This document shows, one piece after another, positions 36,483 through 45,658 of a stretch of DNA of 64,000 nucleotides. The stretch lies in the NCBI RefSeq assembly GCF_003841505.1, contig NZ_REGA01000005.1, positions 124,001 to 188,000 of the forward strand. The letters run 5' to 3'. Within the stretch, counting starts at the first letter, position 1. Every line of letters begins with the position of its first letter. The DNA comes from Natrarchaeobius chitinivorans (GTDB taxonomy: Archaea; Halobacteriota; Halobacteria; Halobacteriales; Natrialbaceae). Position numbers and translations under genes: made by a program. The notes under the pieces are model-generated. The model saw nothing but the letters and a program-made list of their open reading frames with translations. It ran no database searches and was not told where the DNA came from.

Positions 36483-38081
36483 TTAGAAGTTTACCGGTAT
36501 CTCGATAACGGTCGGCCGGTCACGATCGAACGCGTCCGATATCGCCGCGGGAAGTTCGGATTCGACGTGATCCACGTCGACTCTCTGCGTGGCCGAACCG
36601 GTAGATTTCGCCAGTTGAATGAAGTCCGGATTCTCGACGTCAGTTCCAACGCTTCGTCCGTAGTCACGAACCTGCGTGTCCTCTATAACCCCGTAGCCCC
36701 CGTCATTGATCAGAACGATCGGTACGTTGAGATCGTATTCGACGGCTGTCGATAGCTCCGGTACGGTAAACATGAATCCACCGTCACCCACGATCGATAC
36801 GACTTGCCTGTCGTCACATCCGATGGCTGCCCCGAAAGACGTCGGCGGGCTAAAGCCGAGGGTGCCGTACCCTCGAGGAAAGATGAACGTCCCCGGGTGA
36901 TTCGTCGGGAACTCTCTCGCAGCCTTGTAACACACCTTGGTCATGTCGTTTGCAACTATCGCATCGTCATCGAGTGCGCTCCGGAGGGTGTTGATAATCC
37001 GCAGCTTCGTCTGGTCCCCACTACCATCGGGTTCGTTCTGGGCCAGGTGTGCATTGATGTCGGCGACCCGCTCTCGATTGTGAGTTCCGAACGTCACGTT
37101 TCTCTCCTCGACGAGAGCGAGTAATTCTTCCAGCGCAACCGACGCATCTGCGGTCAGTTTCACCGCTGTGGGGTAATTCTTCCCGAAGTTTCGATAATCG
37201 ATGTCGATATGGACGAGGTTTTCGGGGAACTCCACTTCTTTCGTATCCATCGGACTCAACTCGGTGCCTACCGCCAACACCAGATCCCGCGTCGCGATGA
37301 ACTGACTGACCTCCTGTTGTCTGAAGCGATACCCGATATTGTACGGGCTGTCCTTCGGAACGACTCCTTTTCCGGCGATCGTGGTTATTACTGGTATCTC
37401 GGTCCGCTCGACGAATCGCCGTACCGCGGTCGCTGCACTAGTGGTCCCTCCTCCGGCGATGAGCAACGGCTTGTCCGCTTTCTCCATTCGATCGACAGTC
37501 TCCCGCAGTCGAACTTCGTCGGGCCGCTCCGGAACGTGGCTCTCTCGATCTACTGGCTCGACGGCTTTTTTCCGGGACAGGATATCGATAGGGATTTCGA
37601 GATGGACGGGACGGGGACGGTGTGCATCGAGGTGCTGAAACGCCGAGGAAATCGCGTCGGGGATGTCGTTGACCCGCTCGACCCGCTCGCTGTAGGCGAC
37701 GATGTTGTCCATCATTCCCTTCTGGTCTTTCAACTCGTGGAGTTTGCCCCTGGCGTGACCGATCTCGTTTGCTTTATTTTGACTCGAGATGATGAGCATC
37801 GGGGAGGAGTCCGAGTACGCCTGAGCTATGGGCGTCGCAGCATTCGTCAGCCCCGGCCCAGTTATCAGGAGGGCAACGCCGACGTTGCCCGTCGCTCGAG
37901 CGTAGCCGTCCGCCATAAATCCGGCTCCCTGTTCGTGTCTCGTCGTGACTGGCCGAATCTCGCTGTCCACTAACGCGTCGTACATCTCCAGGGTGTGAAC
38001 ACCTGGAATTCCAAAGATCGTGTCGACATCCTCTCGTTCTAGTTGCTCGATGACGGCTTTTCCACCCGTTGTCCGTGACAT
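36483..38081 (-). CDS. Thiamine-diphosphate-dependent enzyme, 2-oxoacid decarboxylase/acetolactate-synthase family
   Basis: A 532-residue ThDP enzyme. The catalytic glutamate is Glu50 in TTRHEQGAGFMADGYAR, and the cofactor motif GDGGFMFTVPEL begins near residue 431 and ends with LINDGGYGVI about 28 residues later. The start FGIPGVHTLEMYDAL and the segment LLITGPGLTNAATPIAQAY are reminiscent of 5-guanidino-2-oxopentanoate decarboxylase (AruI) and other 2-oxoacid decarboxylases more than of acetolactate synthase. In that reading it would turn a 2-oxoacid made by the aminotransferase or the D-amino-acid oxidase-like enzyme into an aldehyde for the aldehyde dehydrogenase at 42.1 kb. A carboligase role remains possible. 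The start at 38081 was chosen because homology begins there and a TATA box precedes it. Confidence 0.85.
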   Translation of the reverse strand: MSRTTGGKAVIEQLEREDVDTIFGIPGVHTLEMYDALVDSEIRPVTTRHEQGAGFMADGYARATGNVGVALLITGPGLTNAATPIAQAYSDSSPMLIISSQNKANEIGHARGKLHELKDQKGMMDNIVAYSERVERVNDIPDAISSAFQHLDAHRPRPVHLEIPIDILSRKKAVEPVDRESHVPERPDEVRLRETVDRMEKADKPLLIAGGGTTSAATAVRRFVERTEIPVITTIAGKGVVPKDSPYNIGYRFRQQEVSQFIATRDLVLAVGTELSPMDTKEVEFPENLVHIDIDYRNFGKNYPTAVKLTADASVALEELLALVEERNVTFGTHNRERVADINAHLAQNEPDGSGDQTKLRIINTLRSALDDDAIVANDMTKVCYKAAREFPTNHPGTFIFPRGYGTLGFSPPTSFGAAIGCDDRQVVSIVGDGGFMFTVPELSTAVEYDLNVPIVLINDGGYGVIEDTQVRDYGRSVGTDVENPDFIQLAKSTGSATQRVDVDHVESELPAAISDAFDRDRPTVIEIPVNF

Positions 38082-38105
38082 ACACCCTCTATTATTAGAC
38101 CTCTG

Positions 38106-38113
38106 TATAAACC
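38106..38113 (-). promoter_or_regulatory. TATA box of the ThDP enzyme gene
   Basis: GGTTTATA on the minus strand, 25-32 bases ahead of the ATG at 38081. Confidence 0.5.
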
Positions 38114-38428
38114 TTTTGACTGGATGGCTCTCCGTCGAACTTCGTCTCGCGCGTGTTCTGATGTTCTCTTCGGCCCAATTCCGAGAACGGTCGTTCAGAT
38201 CAGGGGTGTCGACGAGTGACCGACGACTCGAGTCGGTCTTTACACTGCCAGGCAGAGTCATACGATCTCGTGTACCGATTTCTCGGAGAGGATGAGACGT
38301 CGACCGCGATGAGTGATTGACCGATATCGAATTCCAAGTACCCATGGCTTCGATAAGTGAGAGACTGGATTATGGTCGAGTTCGATGAGCACGAAACTGC
38401 CCGCTGTCGCGGAGGCAAATCGACCCGG
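38114..38428. other. Gene-free stretch
   Basis: About 315 bases between the ThDP enzyme promoter and the end of the second amidase gene. Nothing recognisable was seen; no R1 or R2 element is present here. Confidence 0.4.
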
Positions 38429-39880
38429 TTATATGGAGTAGGTGTCGTGCCAGGGACGAACGTCTTCGATGGTCGCACTGGCTGCGATGACGGTTTTATC
38501 TGCCAGCCGGGGCCCGATTAGCTGGAGTCCAACCGGCAGCCCTTCGGGGGTCAACCCGGCGGGTACCGATGCTGCCGGGTGTCCGGTATAATTGAACATG
38601 GCAGTGTAGTGCCATCCGTGTTCTGGAATCGGTTCGCCGTCTATTTCATCCGGTTCTTTGATCCGCTTGTCGAAAGCCGGGATCGAAACGACGGGCGAGA
38701 TCAGGAGATCGTACGATTCGAAGATATCGGCGATCGTATCGTAGATTTCCGTTCGGATATTCTGAGTCTGCTTGTATTCGACAGCCCCAGTTTCGTGGCC
38801 GCTTTTGACGTTGTACTGCGTGTGGGGCTGTAGAACATCGCGATACGCCGCGTGCTCCTCTTCAGTGTGCTCCTTTCGGAAATTCTCGTCGGATGCTGCC
38901 CGTCGGACCTCGTTCCAGCAGTTGTACATGATGTCGAGGACCTCCTGGTGTGTGTAGTCGAAATCCAGCTGAATTCGCTCGACGTTGGCCCCGGTTTTCG
39001 AGTCGATATCGGATACCGCATCGTTGATTACTGATTCGACGTCCTCGCGCAGTGGGAAGTTAGTAAAATTCCTGCAAACTGCGATATCCAGTCCATCTAT
39101 CGAGTTCGTAGTCGCATCGAGGTACGGAGTGGCTGGAGCCGGCAGACTGAACGGGTCCCGCTCGTGTGGGCCCGCCATTACGTCGAGCATCAGGGCTGCA
39201 TCGGCTACGTGGCGCGATATCGGGCCGATATTCAACATCGGTGTGTGGTGGGCGAAGGCATCGGGCCGCTTTATCATCGGGATACGTCCGAACGACGGCT
39301 TCAGCCCATAGACACCACAGAACGATGCGGGGATACGGATCGACCCGCCACCGTCGCTCCCATGCGCGATCGGCACCTGGCCATCTGCTGTCGCCGCACA
39401 CGATCCTCCAGACGATCCCCCGGCAGTTCGTTCTTCGTCGAAGGGGGTGATACACGGATCGCGGAGTTCGTTTCTGGTATTACCACCCCGCCCGAATTGG
39501 GAGGTGTTCGTTTTCCCGATAATGACACCACCGGCTTGTTTGACTCGTTTTGCAACGACGCCGTCCTCCTCGGCGACGTCGTCTTCGTACAGCTTACAGC
39601 CCATCGACGTCGGGACGCCAGCGACGTCGTAGAGGTCCTTTATCCCGACTGGCACTCCGTGAAGTGGACCGAGGTGTTTTCCGTCCCGAACAGCACGGTC
39701 TGCTTCGCGGGCAGCGGTTCGTGCCTCGTCTTCCATTACCGTCAGAAACGAATTGACGGTGTCATTTCGTTCGTAAATTCTGTTGAGGTGGGCATCGACG
39801 ACGTCGACGGAGGATAACTCACCCGTTTTAATTTTCTCTGCGAGCTCTACTGCACTCGACGAACATAGATCTGAAGCCAT
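38429..39880 (-). CDS. Amidase signature family protein (second)
   Basis: A 483-residue amidase with the standard domain from the N terminus. The catalytic lysine is in VGIKDLYDVAGVPTSMG near residue 77, and serines in AGGSSGGSCAA near 152 and DGGGSIRIPASFCGVYGLKPS near 178. It keeps the full N-terminal helix (SSAVELAEKIKTGELSSVDVV) typical of the family. It differs from the first amidase in many positions and so probably acts on a different amide. Genes for the ThDP enzyme and this amidase lie in the same orientation but are 347 bases apart with their own TATA boxes, so separate transcription is likely. Confidence 0.88.
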   Translation of the reverse strand: MASDLCSSSAVELAEKIKTGELSSVDVVDAHLNRIYERNDTVNSFLTVMEDEARTAAREADRAVRDGKHLGPLHGVPVGIKDLYDVAGVPTSMGCKLYEDDVAEEDGVVAKRVKQAGGVIIGKTNTSQFGRGGNTRNELRDPCITPFDEERTAGGSSGGSCAATADGQVPIAHGSDGGGSIRIPASFCGVYGLKPSFGRIPMIKRPDAFAHHTPMLNIGPISRHVADAALMLDVMAGPHERDPFSLPAPATPYLDATTNSIDGLDIAVCRNFTNFPLREDVESVINDAVSDIDSKTGANVERIQLDFDYTHQEVLDIMYNCWNEVRRAASDENFRKEHTEEEHAAYRDVLQPHTQYNVKSGHETGAVEYKQTQNIRTEIYDTIADIFESYDLLISPVVSIPAFDKRIKEPDEIDGEPIPEHGWHYTAMFNYTGHPAASVPAGLTPEGLPVGLQLIGPRLADKTVIAASATIEDVRPWHDTYSI

Positions 39881-39902
39881 GCGCAACGTTCACTAAATGC
39901 AC

Positions 39903-39914
39903 AAAATATAAAAT
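39903..39914 (-). promoter_or_regulatory. TATA box of the second amidase gene
   Basis: ATTTTATATTTT on the minus strand, 23-34 bases ahead of the ATG at 39880. Confidence 0.55.
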
Positions 39915-40307
39915 ACTTTGGTATCGGTATACCCGTTCCGAGTAACGGCATTGTATTCCTCATCGGGAATCAGCGGCCCGTGTAAGCGATGTGGCCGCTC
40001 GAGTACAGGCGTGAGACCGTTCCGATAGGCTCGGTTAGGTGAAACGGCGGAAGGGTCTTGTTAGAGATATTCACACAGCCGACGGTGGGTTTACGAACGT
40101 ACCAATGTAATCCAATTTCCACTCTGTTCAAGATATTCGGATGAGTAGCTGCAATGAGTTACCGGTGCAATCGCGAGCCGTCTGCAGTTGTGCCGGTACC
40201 GACTGACAGAAAATTACATCGCCGTCTCCGACCGTAACCAATCGCCTCGACTGCGTATCGCCCGTCTCCGACCGTCTCCTATCGTCGGCGCTTGCGATTG
40301 TCGCAGC
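39915..40307. other. Gene-free stretch with a short direct repeat
   Basis: About 390 bases upstream of the second amidase. Two near-identical 15-base copies containing CCGTCTCCGACCGT lie about 40 bases apart around 40220-40280. No reading frame with family features was found; the R2e palindrome follows. Confidence 0.4.
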
Positions 40308-40391
40308 TATAGTACCAACTGAACCAATTTGTACACCGATCGCCGATCCGTCTCGCGGTCGGGTGTGCAGTGATGGCCAGTGGCTCCTATC
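40308..40391. repeat. Palindromic element R2, copy e (84 bp)
   Basis: Begins TATAGTACCAACTGAACC and ends CCAGTGGCTCCTATC. The conserved core ACACCGATCGCCGATCCGTC is intact. It is followed about 100 bases later by the small zinc-ribbon gene. Confidence 0.76.
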
Positions 40392-40492
40392 GTGGCGAGG
40401 GATCAAGCGAACCGATCACTCATCGAGTCAAACCTGTTATATTAAACGAAACTATTTTACACTCCGTTGTCGTTCTCTCTCCGGTAAGACCA

Positions 40493-40630
40493 ATGTCGTT
40501 CGAAGACGACCTTCCCACGACCGAATCGATACCTGTACATGTCTGCTCGAAGTGTGGCGGGGAGGTTCCACGTGATTACTATCTGGTGTGTCGCGACTGC
40601 GGGTATACACCCAGACACGGATCCGATTGA
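40493..40630 (+). CDS. Small CxxC...CxxC zinc-ribbon protein
   Basis: A 45-residue protein with cysteines at positions 18, 21, 33 and 36 (VCSKCGGEVPRD then VCRDCG), which should bind one zinc ion as a rubredoxin-like zinc ribbon. Small zinc-finger proteins of this size are common in haloarchaea and at least some act in gene regulation or protein-protein contact; no function can be given for this one. It precedes the M20 deacylase gene by 105 bases in the same direction, with a strong AT-rich block between them. Codon and residue use look genuine and the ATG follows a purine-rich stretch; longer upstream extension would add low-complexity sequence. Confidence 0.62.
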   Translation: MSFEDDLPTTESIPVHVCSKCGGEVPRDYYLVCRDCGYTPRHGSD

Positions 40631-40650
40631 TGTCCGTACGCGGCTTCCCC

Positions 40651-40665
40651 GCTATATTTATATAT
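40651..40665 (+). promoter_or_regulatory. Probable promoter of the M20 deacylase gene
   Basis: GCTATATTTATATAT is a strong TATA-like block, 71-85 bases ahead of the ATG at 40736; the transcript would have a leader of roughly 45 bases. Confidence 0.5.
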
Positions 40666-40735
40666 CGCTCTCACTGACTTACTAGCCACGTCGAACAACG
40701 TAGGCGGTTTCATCGACCGCTACTGAGGGATACGA

Positions 40736-42043
40736 ATGACCGTGAGTAACCAGACAGTCCAGGCCGTTGATACAGAGATCGAACGTCTCGAGGAGAGTAT
40801 GATCCAGTTCCTTTCGACACTGGTCGAAAAGCGAACGGTGACAGGGAACGAGCGAGCGGGTCAGGAGGTGATGGCGAACAAGTTCGAGTCACTGGGAGCA
40901 GCCGTCGATCGGTGGGAACCGAATCCGGAGCGACTTCGAGGTCACAGTGGATACTTCGAAACCTCGACGTTCGAGGAAGTCGGGTACGGTGGCCGCCCGA
41001 ACGTAGGGGCTCGTCTCGACGGGGTCGGTGAGGGGAATTCACTCGGCCTGAGCGGCCACATCGACGTCGTTTCCGTAACCGAACGCGAGTGGGACAGTGA
41101 TCCGTGGACGCTCGTTCGAGACGACGATCGACTCATCGGTCGCGGCAGCTGTGACATGAAGGGGGGTATCGCTGCGTACGTCACTGCAGTCGAAGCGCTC
41201 CAGGCTGCTAACGTCGACCTGGAGGGGGATCTCGTTCTTCAGTCGACTATCGAAGAAGAGGCCGGTGGCGTCGGCGGGGTCCTCTCTGCGCTCGAGCGCG
41301 GCTATCGGCCCGACGCTGCCGTCATCCCGGAGCCCCTCGACATTCCACACATCGGTACCGCAAGCGCGGGCGTTATGTACTTTAGAATTACCGTTCCTGG
41401 CCGCACAGCCCACGCAGGGCGGGCGTACGCGGGAGTAAACGCACTGGATAAAGCCGTCTTGCTCCTGCAGTCTCTGAACGACCTCGACGAGACGCGAAAA
41501 GGCCGAATCGACTATCCTCGAGCGTACCGGGCTGATCGACGCCTCGAGGGCCACGTTACGAATCTCAATATCGGTGTTATCGACGGAGGAGAGTGGCCAT
41601 CGACCGTTCCTGGTGAAGTGACTCTAGAGGGGCGTATCGGCTGGCCGCCCGGTGAAACCCGCGAACAGGTTCGAAAAGAGATTCGACGGACGATTTCGAA
41701 CGTCGCGACTCGGGACGAGTGGCTGGCGGAGCATCCTCCCGAACTATCCTGGTTTGGCTGGCAGGCTGAACCACACGAAGTGCCGCTGGATTCACGAATT
41801 GCACGGGTTTCGAAGACGGCCGCAGAGGACGTGACGGGCAATGAGGGGCAGTTCGTCGGCGGTCATGCAGGAATGGACGAACGCTTTTATAAAAATTATT
41901 ATGACATAAACGCGGTGTCTGTCGGGCCGTACGGCGAAAACCTCCATGGACCAAACGAACACACTACAGTCACTTCACTTACCGATACCGCGAAAACACT
42001 CGCCCGTATCATTATGTATTACTGTGGCGTTGCGTCCGATTGA
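40736..42043 (+). CDS. M20 family metallopeptidase (ArgE/DapE/ACY1 type deacylase)
   Basis: A 435-residue zinc-dependent hydrolase. The metal ligands sit in LSGHIDVVSV (His near residue 105), GRGSCDMKGGIAAYV (Asp near 138) and TIEEEAGGVGG (Glu pair near 173), and a late metal/substrate histidine in PYGENLHGPNEHT. The dimerisation domain is inserted after RGYRPDAAVIPEP. Family members remove acyl groups from N-acylated amino acids or split dipeptides. Within this region it fits the release of a free amino acid from an N-acyl or peptide precursor before deamination. It begins a run of genes on the plus strand leading through the aldehyde dehydrogenase to the Dpp-type transporter. Confidence 0.9.
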   Translation: MTVSNQTVQAVDTEIERLEESMIQFLSTLVEKRTVTGNERAGQEVMANKFESLGAAVDRWEPNPERLRGHSGYFETSTFEEVGYGGRPNVGARLDGVGEGNSLGLSGHIDVVSVTEREWDSDPWTLVRDDDRLIGRGSCDMKGGIAAYVTAVEALQAANVDLEGDLVLQSTIEEEAGGVGGVLSALERGYRPDAAVIPEPLDIPHIGTASAGVMYFRITVPGRTAHAGRAYAGVNALDKAVLLLQSLNDLDETRKGRIDYPRAYRADRRLEGHVTNLNIGVIDGGEWPSTVPGEVTLEGRIGWPPGETREQVRKEIRRTISNVATRDEWLAEHPPELSWFGWQAEPHEVPLDSRIARVSKTAAEDVTGNEGQFVGGHAGMDERFYKNYYDINAVSVGPYGENLHGPNEHTTVTSLTDTAKTLARIIMYYCGVASD

Positions 42044-42080
42044 GGAGTCCCGCCAATATTCATCCACTACCGGCCAGTAG

Positions 42081-42090
42081 ATATAAATAA
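42081..42090 (+). promoter_or_regulatory. TATA box of the aldehyde dehydrogenase gene
   Basis: ATATAAATAA lies 23-32 bases ahead of the ATG at 42113. Confidence 0.6.
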
Positions 42091-42112
42091 ACCTATTGCA
42101 ACATCATACGCA

Positions 42113-43549
42113 ATGTCGACGGAACAACAGCGCGAGTACGATCACTTCATCGCCGGTGAATACGTCTCACCGGCGAACGATGAGTACTTCCGAACTATCG
42201 ATCCCGCCACAGAAAAACGAATTGCGGACGTAGCCGAGGGTACCTCGACTGATGTCGACCGGGCTGTCGAGTCGGCTACGAACGCGTTTCAGACGTGGCG
42301 GGACACGGAACCTGTCGAACGGGGGAGAGTCCTCCACGACATCGCGTCGGCTATTCGAAACAACGAGTCGGAACTGGCAGAACTGGAAAGCCTCGATCAG
42401 GGAAAGCCAATCTCTCAAGCACGGTCGAACGTCAAAACCACGGCACGATATTTCGAATATTACGCCGGCATGGCGGACAAGATCGAGGGGAAGAGTATAC
42501 CAAAGGGGGCAAGTAATGTTGATTTCACCGTTCGCGTTCCGTACGGTGTCAGCGCACAGATCACTCCGTGGAATTTCCCGATCAGTTTAGCCGGCCGGGG
42601 CATCGCGCCTGCGTTAGTCGCCGGGAATACGGTCGTCGTCAAACCGGCACCGACTACCCCACTGTCGACTCTTCGGCTCGCAGAGATCGCTCACAGCACA
42701 GCCCTCCCAGACGGTGCGGTAAACGCTGTCGCTGGTGGTGTTGAAGCCGGACGGTCTCTCTCCTCGCATCCGGATGTTGATGTCCTGACGTTCACGGGAA
42801 GTATTCCGACGGGGAAAGCGGTCATGGAGTCCGCCGCACAGACGATCACACCCGTCACACTCGAACTCGGCGGGAAAAATCCTGCAATCGTTCTCCCCGA
42901 TGCCGACATGGACACCGCTGTTTCCTCGATTGCGAACGGAATTTTCCACAACGGTGGCCAGATCTGTTCAGCAGCCGACCGGGCGCTCGTTCACGAGTCG
43001 GTTTACGACGAATTCATCGACCGAATAGTCGAGAGTGCGGAATCCTACGAACTGGGGAAGGGAATCGATGACCCCGATATGGGTCCACTCAATAATACAG
43101 ACCAGCTGGAGAAGACACTCGAGTATATCGATATCGGGAAAGAAGAGGGTGCAACACTCGAGACCGGCGGACACGAGATCGACCGGGACGGATATTTCGT
43201 CGCTCCAACCGTCTTCTCGGACGTCGACCACAGTATGCGGATAGCCCAGGAAGAGATATTTGGCCCCGTTCTTTCTATCATTCCGTTTTCGGACGTCGAG
43301 GACGCGATTAGAATCGCTAACGATACCAAGTACGGGCTCACTGGTGCCGTTTTCTCCCGGGATGTTACACGTGCGCTCTCCGTGGCTCGAGATATCGAGG
43401 CGGGTGGCGTCGCCGTCAATGAGTGGTTTGGTGGCGGAATGGGAACTCCGTTCGGCGGCTTCAAAGAAAGCGGTATCGGGCGGGAAGGCGGATCGGAGGG
43501 GCTCGATTCGTATTTACAGACCAAGAACTTCTCGATCAACATCGGCTGA
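42113..43549 (+). CDS. NAD(P)-dependent aldehyde dehydrogenase
   Basis: A 478-residue aldehyde dehydrogenase. The catalytic base is in TLELGGKNPAIV (Glu near residue 250) and the nucleophile in HNGGQICSAADRAL (Cys near 285); GFTGSIPTGK-like FTGSIPTGKAVMES near 225 is the NAD-binding turn and NEWFGGGMGTPFGGFKESG the C-terminal signature. The sequence belongs with betaine-, succinate-semialdehyde- and 4-guanidinobutyraldehyde-type enzymes. With the ThDP decarboxylase it could oxidise an aldehyde made from an amino acid to a carboxylate, giving NADH. It lies 69 bases after the M20 gene with its own TATA box, and the transporter operon follows after 236 bases. Confidence 0.9.
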   Translation: MSTEQQREYDHFIAGEYVSPANDEYFRTIDPATEKRIADVAEGTSTDVDRAVESATNAFQTWRDTEPVERGRVLHDIASAIRNNESELAELESLDQGKPISQARSNVKTTARYFEYYAGMADKIEGKSIPKGASNVDFTVRVPYGVSAQITPWNFPISLAGRGIAPALVAGNTVVVKPAPTTPLSTLRLAEIAHSTALPDGAVNAVAGGVEAGRSLSSHPDVDVLTFTGSIPTGKAVMESAAQTITPVTLELGGKNPAIVLPDADMDTAVSSIANGIFHNGGQICSAADRALVHESVYDEFIDRIVESAESYELGKGIDDPDMGPLNNTDQLEKTLEYIDIGKEEGATLETGGHEIDRDGYFVAPTVFSDVDHSMRIAQEEIFGPVLSIIPFSDVEDAIRIANDTKYGLTGAVFSRDVTRALSVARDIEAGGVAVNEWFGGGMGTPFGGFKESGIGREGGSEGLDSYLQTKNFSINIG

Positions 43550-43710
43550 AGAGTACGTCGAGTAGTGGCATACTCGTTCGTGAACGCCTGTCATCTCACA
43601 CGCGGATACAGCTGGCACCCGGAGTATCCAACACTACCCTCGGGACGTTTTTGGAGTTCTGTGTGGTCGGAGCCCCCGTCGTCTCTCGCCGGAGTCCCCT
43701 GACTAGAACA

Positions 43711-43720
43711 AGATTTATAA
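43711..43720 (+). promoter_or_regulatory. Probable TATA box of the Dpp-type transporter operon
   Basis: AGATTTATAA lies 66-75 bases ahead of the chosen permease ATG (43786), so a leader is implied; it is the best AT-rich block in the 236-base gap after the aldehyde dehydrogenase. Confidence 0.45.
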
Positions 43721-43785
43721 TACTTCGTACAAACAGTTCTGAATGTGAGAATGAGAACCAAGGCTACGAGAGGCAGAGATATCCC

Positions 43786-44733
43786 ATGGGCTTGAGGGGA
43801 TACGTTCTCAAGCGGATCGCACATGCGCTGCTCGTTGTGTATTTGGTCACGACAGTCCTCTTTATCGGGATTCGATCAGTTCCGGGCGACCCCGCTGTGT
43901 TAATTCTGGGAAGAGACGCAGATCCGGCGGCGATGCAAGAGTTACGGGAAAGTCTCGGTCTGAACGAACCGATATACGTCCAGTACGTGAGGTGGATGAG
44001 TGGTATCATGCGGGGTGATTTTGGCAATTCACTGTTTACGAATCAACCCGTAACTGACACCATCTTCGGGCTCGTCGAACCGACGATCAGTATCGCGATA
44101 GTGGCGATGATTATTGCAATTTTCATCGCCATTCCGGCGGGCATTATCAGTGCGGTACGCCAATACAGTATCGAAGACGACATCGTCACGTTCGTCTCGT
44201 TCATCGGACTCAGTCAACCGAGCTTCTTTACTGGCATCCTGTTGCTTCTGATATTCGCAGGGCATTTCCAGTTGCTGCCAGCTTTCGGGTACAATCCGAT
44301 CAGTGAGGGCATTCTACCCTGGCTCTCGAGTATTATCTTGCCCGCCACGGCAGCAGGGATCTCGAGTGGTGCCGTTTTGATGCGAATGGTCCGCTCGTCG
44401 ATGCTCGATGTGCTGAACGAAGATTACATGCGAACCGCAGAGGCAAAGGGTCTCGACAAGAACTTGATCCTGTTCAAACACGGCCTGCAGAATGCGTTGA
44501 TACCGGTCCTTACACTGGGTGGGCTGTTGTTCGGCGCCTTGCTCGGTGGAACGGTGACGCTGGAGATCGTCTTCGGAATCAACGGAATCGGACGACTGGT
44601 CATCCAGTCGATTAGTCGACGGGACTTCCCGGTCATACAGGGGGTCGTGATCATCATCGCGTTCGTATTTGTTATGTTGAATCTCGTCGTGGACCTGCTC
44701 TACACGGCTATCAATCCAAAAATCAGATACTAA
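43786..44733 (+). CDS. ABC transporter permease, DppB/OppB type
   Basis: A 315-residue inner-membrane permease starting at ATG 43786, where the family start LRGYVLKRIAHALLVV occurs. It has about six hydrophobic spans and the EAA-like loop in YMRTAEAKGLDKNLILFKHGLQNALIP near residue 207-235 that contacts the ATPase. It is the first of four tightly spaced genes (2, 6 and minus 4 bases between successive genes) making a complete peptide-type importer core. The binding protein is missing from the operon and is probably the lipoprotein at 34.3 kb. Confidence 0.92.
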   Translation: MGLRGYVLKRIAHALLVVYLVTTVLFIGIRSVPGDPAVLILGRDADPAAMQELRESLGLNEPIYVQYVRWMSGIMRGDFGNSLFTNQPVTDTIFGLVEPTISIAIVAMIIAIFIAIPAGIISAVRQYSIEDDIVTFVSFIGLSQPSFFTGILLLLIFAGHFQLLPAFGYNPISEGILPWLSSIILPATAAGISSGAVLMRMVRSSMLDVLNEDYMRTAEAKGLDKNLILFKHGLQNALIPVLTLGGLLFGALLGGTVTLEIVFGINGIGRLVIQSISRRDFPVIQGVVIIIAFVFVMLNLVVDLLYTAINPKIRY

Positions 44734-44734
44734 T

Positions 44735-45652
44735 ATGAGTCACGAAAAACCACCAACTGGAAGATTTCAGGGGGTCGTGCAGTACACACAGACCGTCTGG
44801 AACGATAGCATCGCTCTCGATCGAATCCGGGAAACGACTACACACAGAAAGGGACAATTAGGATTTTTGACGGTGGTCGGAATCGCGTTGTTAGCGGTTT
44901 TCGCACCGATCGTCGCACCACACGATCCGCAGGCGATAGATGGTACGCCGTTTATAGCGCCCGGCATGACGGGAGAACACATTCTGGGAACGGACTCGTA
45001 CGGCCGTGATATCTTTTCCAGATTGCTTTATGGCGGACGCATTAGTCTGGTAATCGGTATCGGTGCAACCGGTGTTGCGGCTGTCGTCGGAACAATTATC
45101 GGAGTTATTAGCGGATACTACGGCGGCCTCGTAGACGACGTTCTCATGCGCTTTATCGACGCATTGTGGGCACTTCCGTGGCTGGTACTTGCAATCCTCA
45201 TTATTTCGATCTTCGGACGAAGCATCACGAACGTGATTTTGATCATCTCGATCGCCTACATCGATGACTTTGCACGGATCGGCAGAGGAGAGGTACTGGC
45301 AATACGCGAAGAAGAGTACATCCTGGCGGCGAAGAACATCGGATTGGGTGACTTGAGTATAATGTCTGGAACCGTCCTCCCCAACATGGTCGGACCTATT
45401 ATCGTTCAGTTCACCATCTTCACTGCACGGGCGATCCTGGTCGAAAGCGCCCTTTCGTTCCTCGGACTGGGTGTGAGCCCGGCAACACCCACCTGGGGTA
45501 TGATGCTCGGGGACGGCCGGGACTACATAATGGACGCCTGGCATATCGCGATACTGCCCGGCCTGGCGATCGTAATCACCACGCTGGGAATCAATCTGTA
45601 CGGAGACGCACTCCGGGATTCGTTCGACGTCAAACAAACGAGGGAGGACTGA
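44735..45652 (+). CDS. ABC transporter permease, DppC/OppC type
   Basis: A 305-residue permease beginning one base after the DppB-type stop. It has the long N-terminal cytoplasmic part and first span typical of DppC (KGQLGFLTVVGIALLAVFAPIVAPHDP), the DSYGRDIFSRLLYGGRISL signature near residue 88, and the ATPase-contact loop in EYILAAKNIGLGDLSI near 197. It forms the channel heterodimer with the preceding protein. Substrates of the family are di- or oligopeptides and some metals or opines. Confidence 0.92.
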   Translation: MSHEKPPTGRFQGVVQYTQTVWNDSIALDRIRETTTHRKGQLGFLTVVGIALLAVFAPIVAPHDPQAIDGTPFIAPGMTGEHILGTDSYGRDIFSRLLYGGRISLVIGIGATGVAAVVGTIIGVISGYYGGLVDDVLMRFIDALWALPWLVLAILIISIFGRSITNVILIISIAYIDDFARIGRGEVLAIREEEYILAAKNIGLGDLSIMSGTVLPNMVGPIIVQFTIFTARAILVESALSFLGLGVSPATPTWGMMLGDGRDYIMDAWHIAILPGLAIVITTLGINLYGDALRDSFDVKQTRED

Positions 45653-45658
45653 GTAGCC

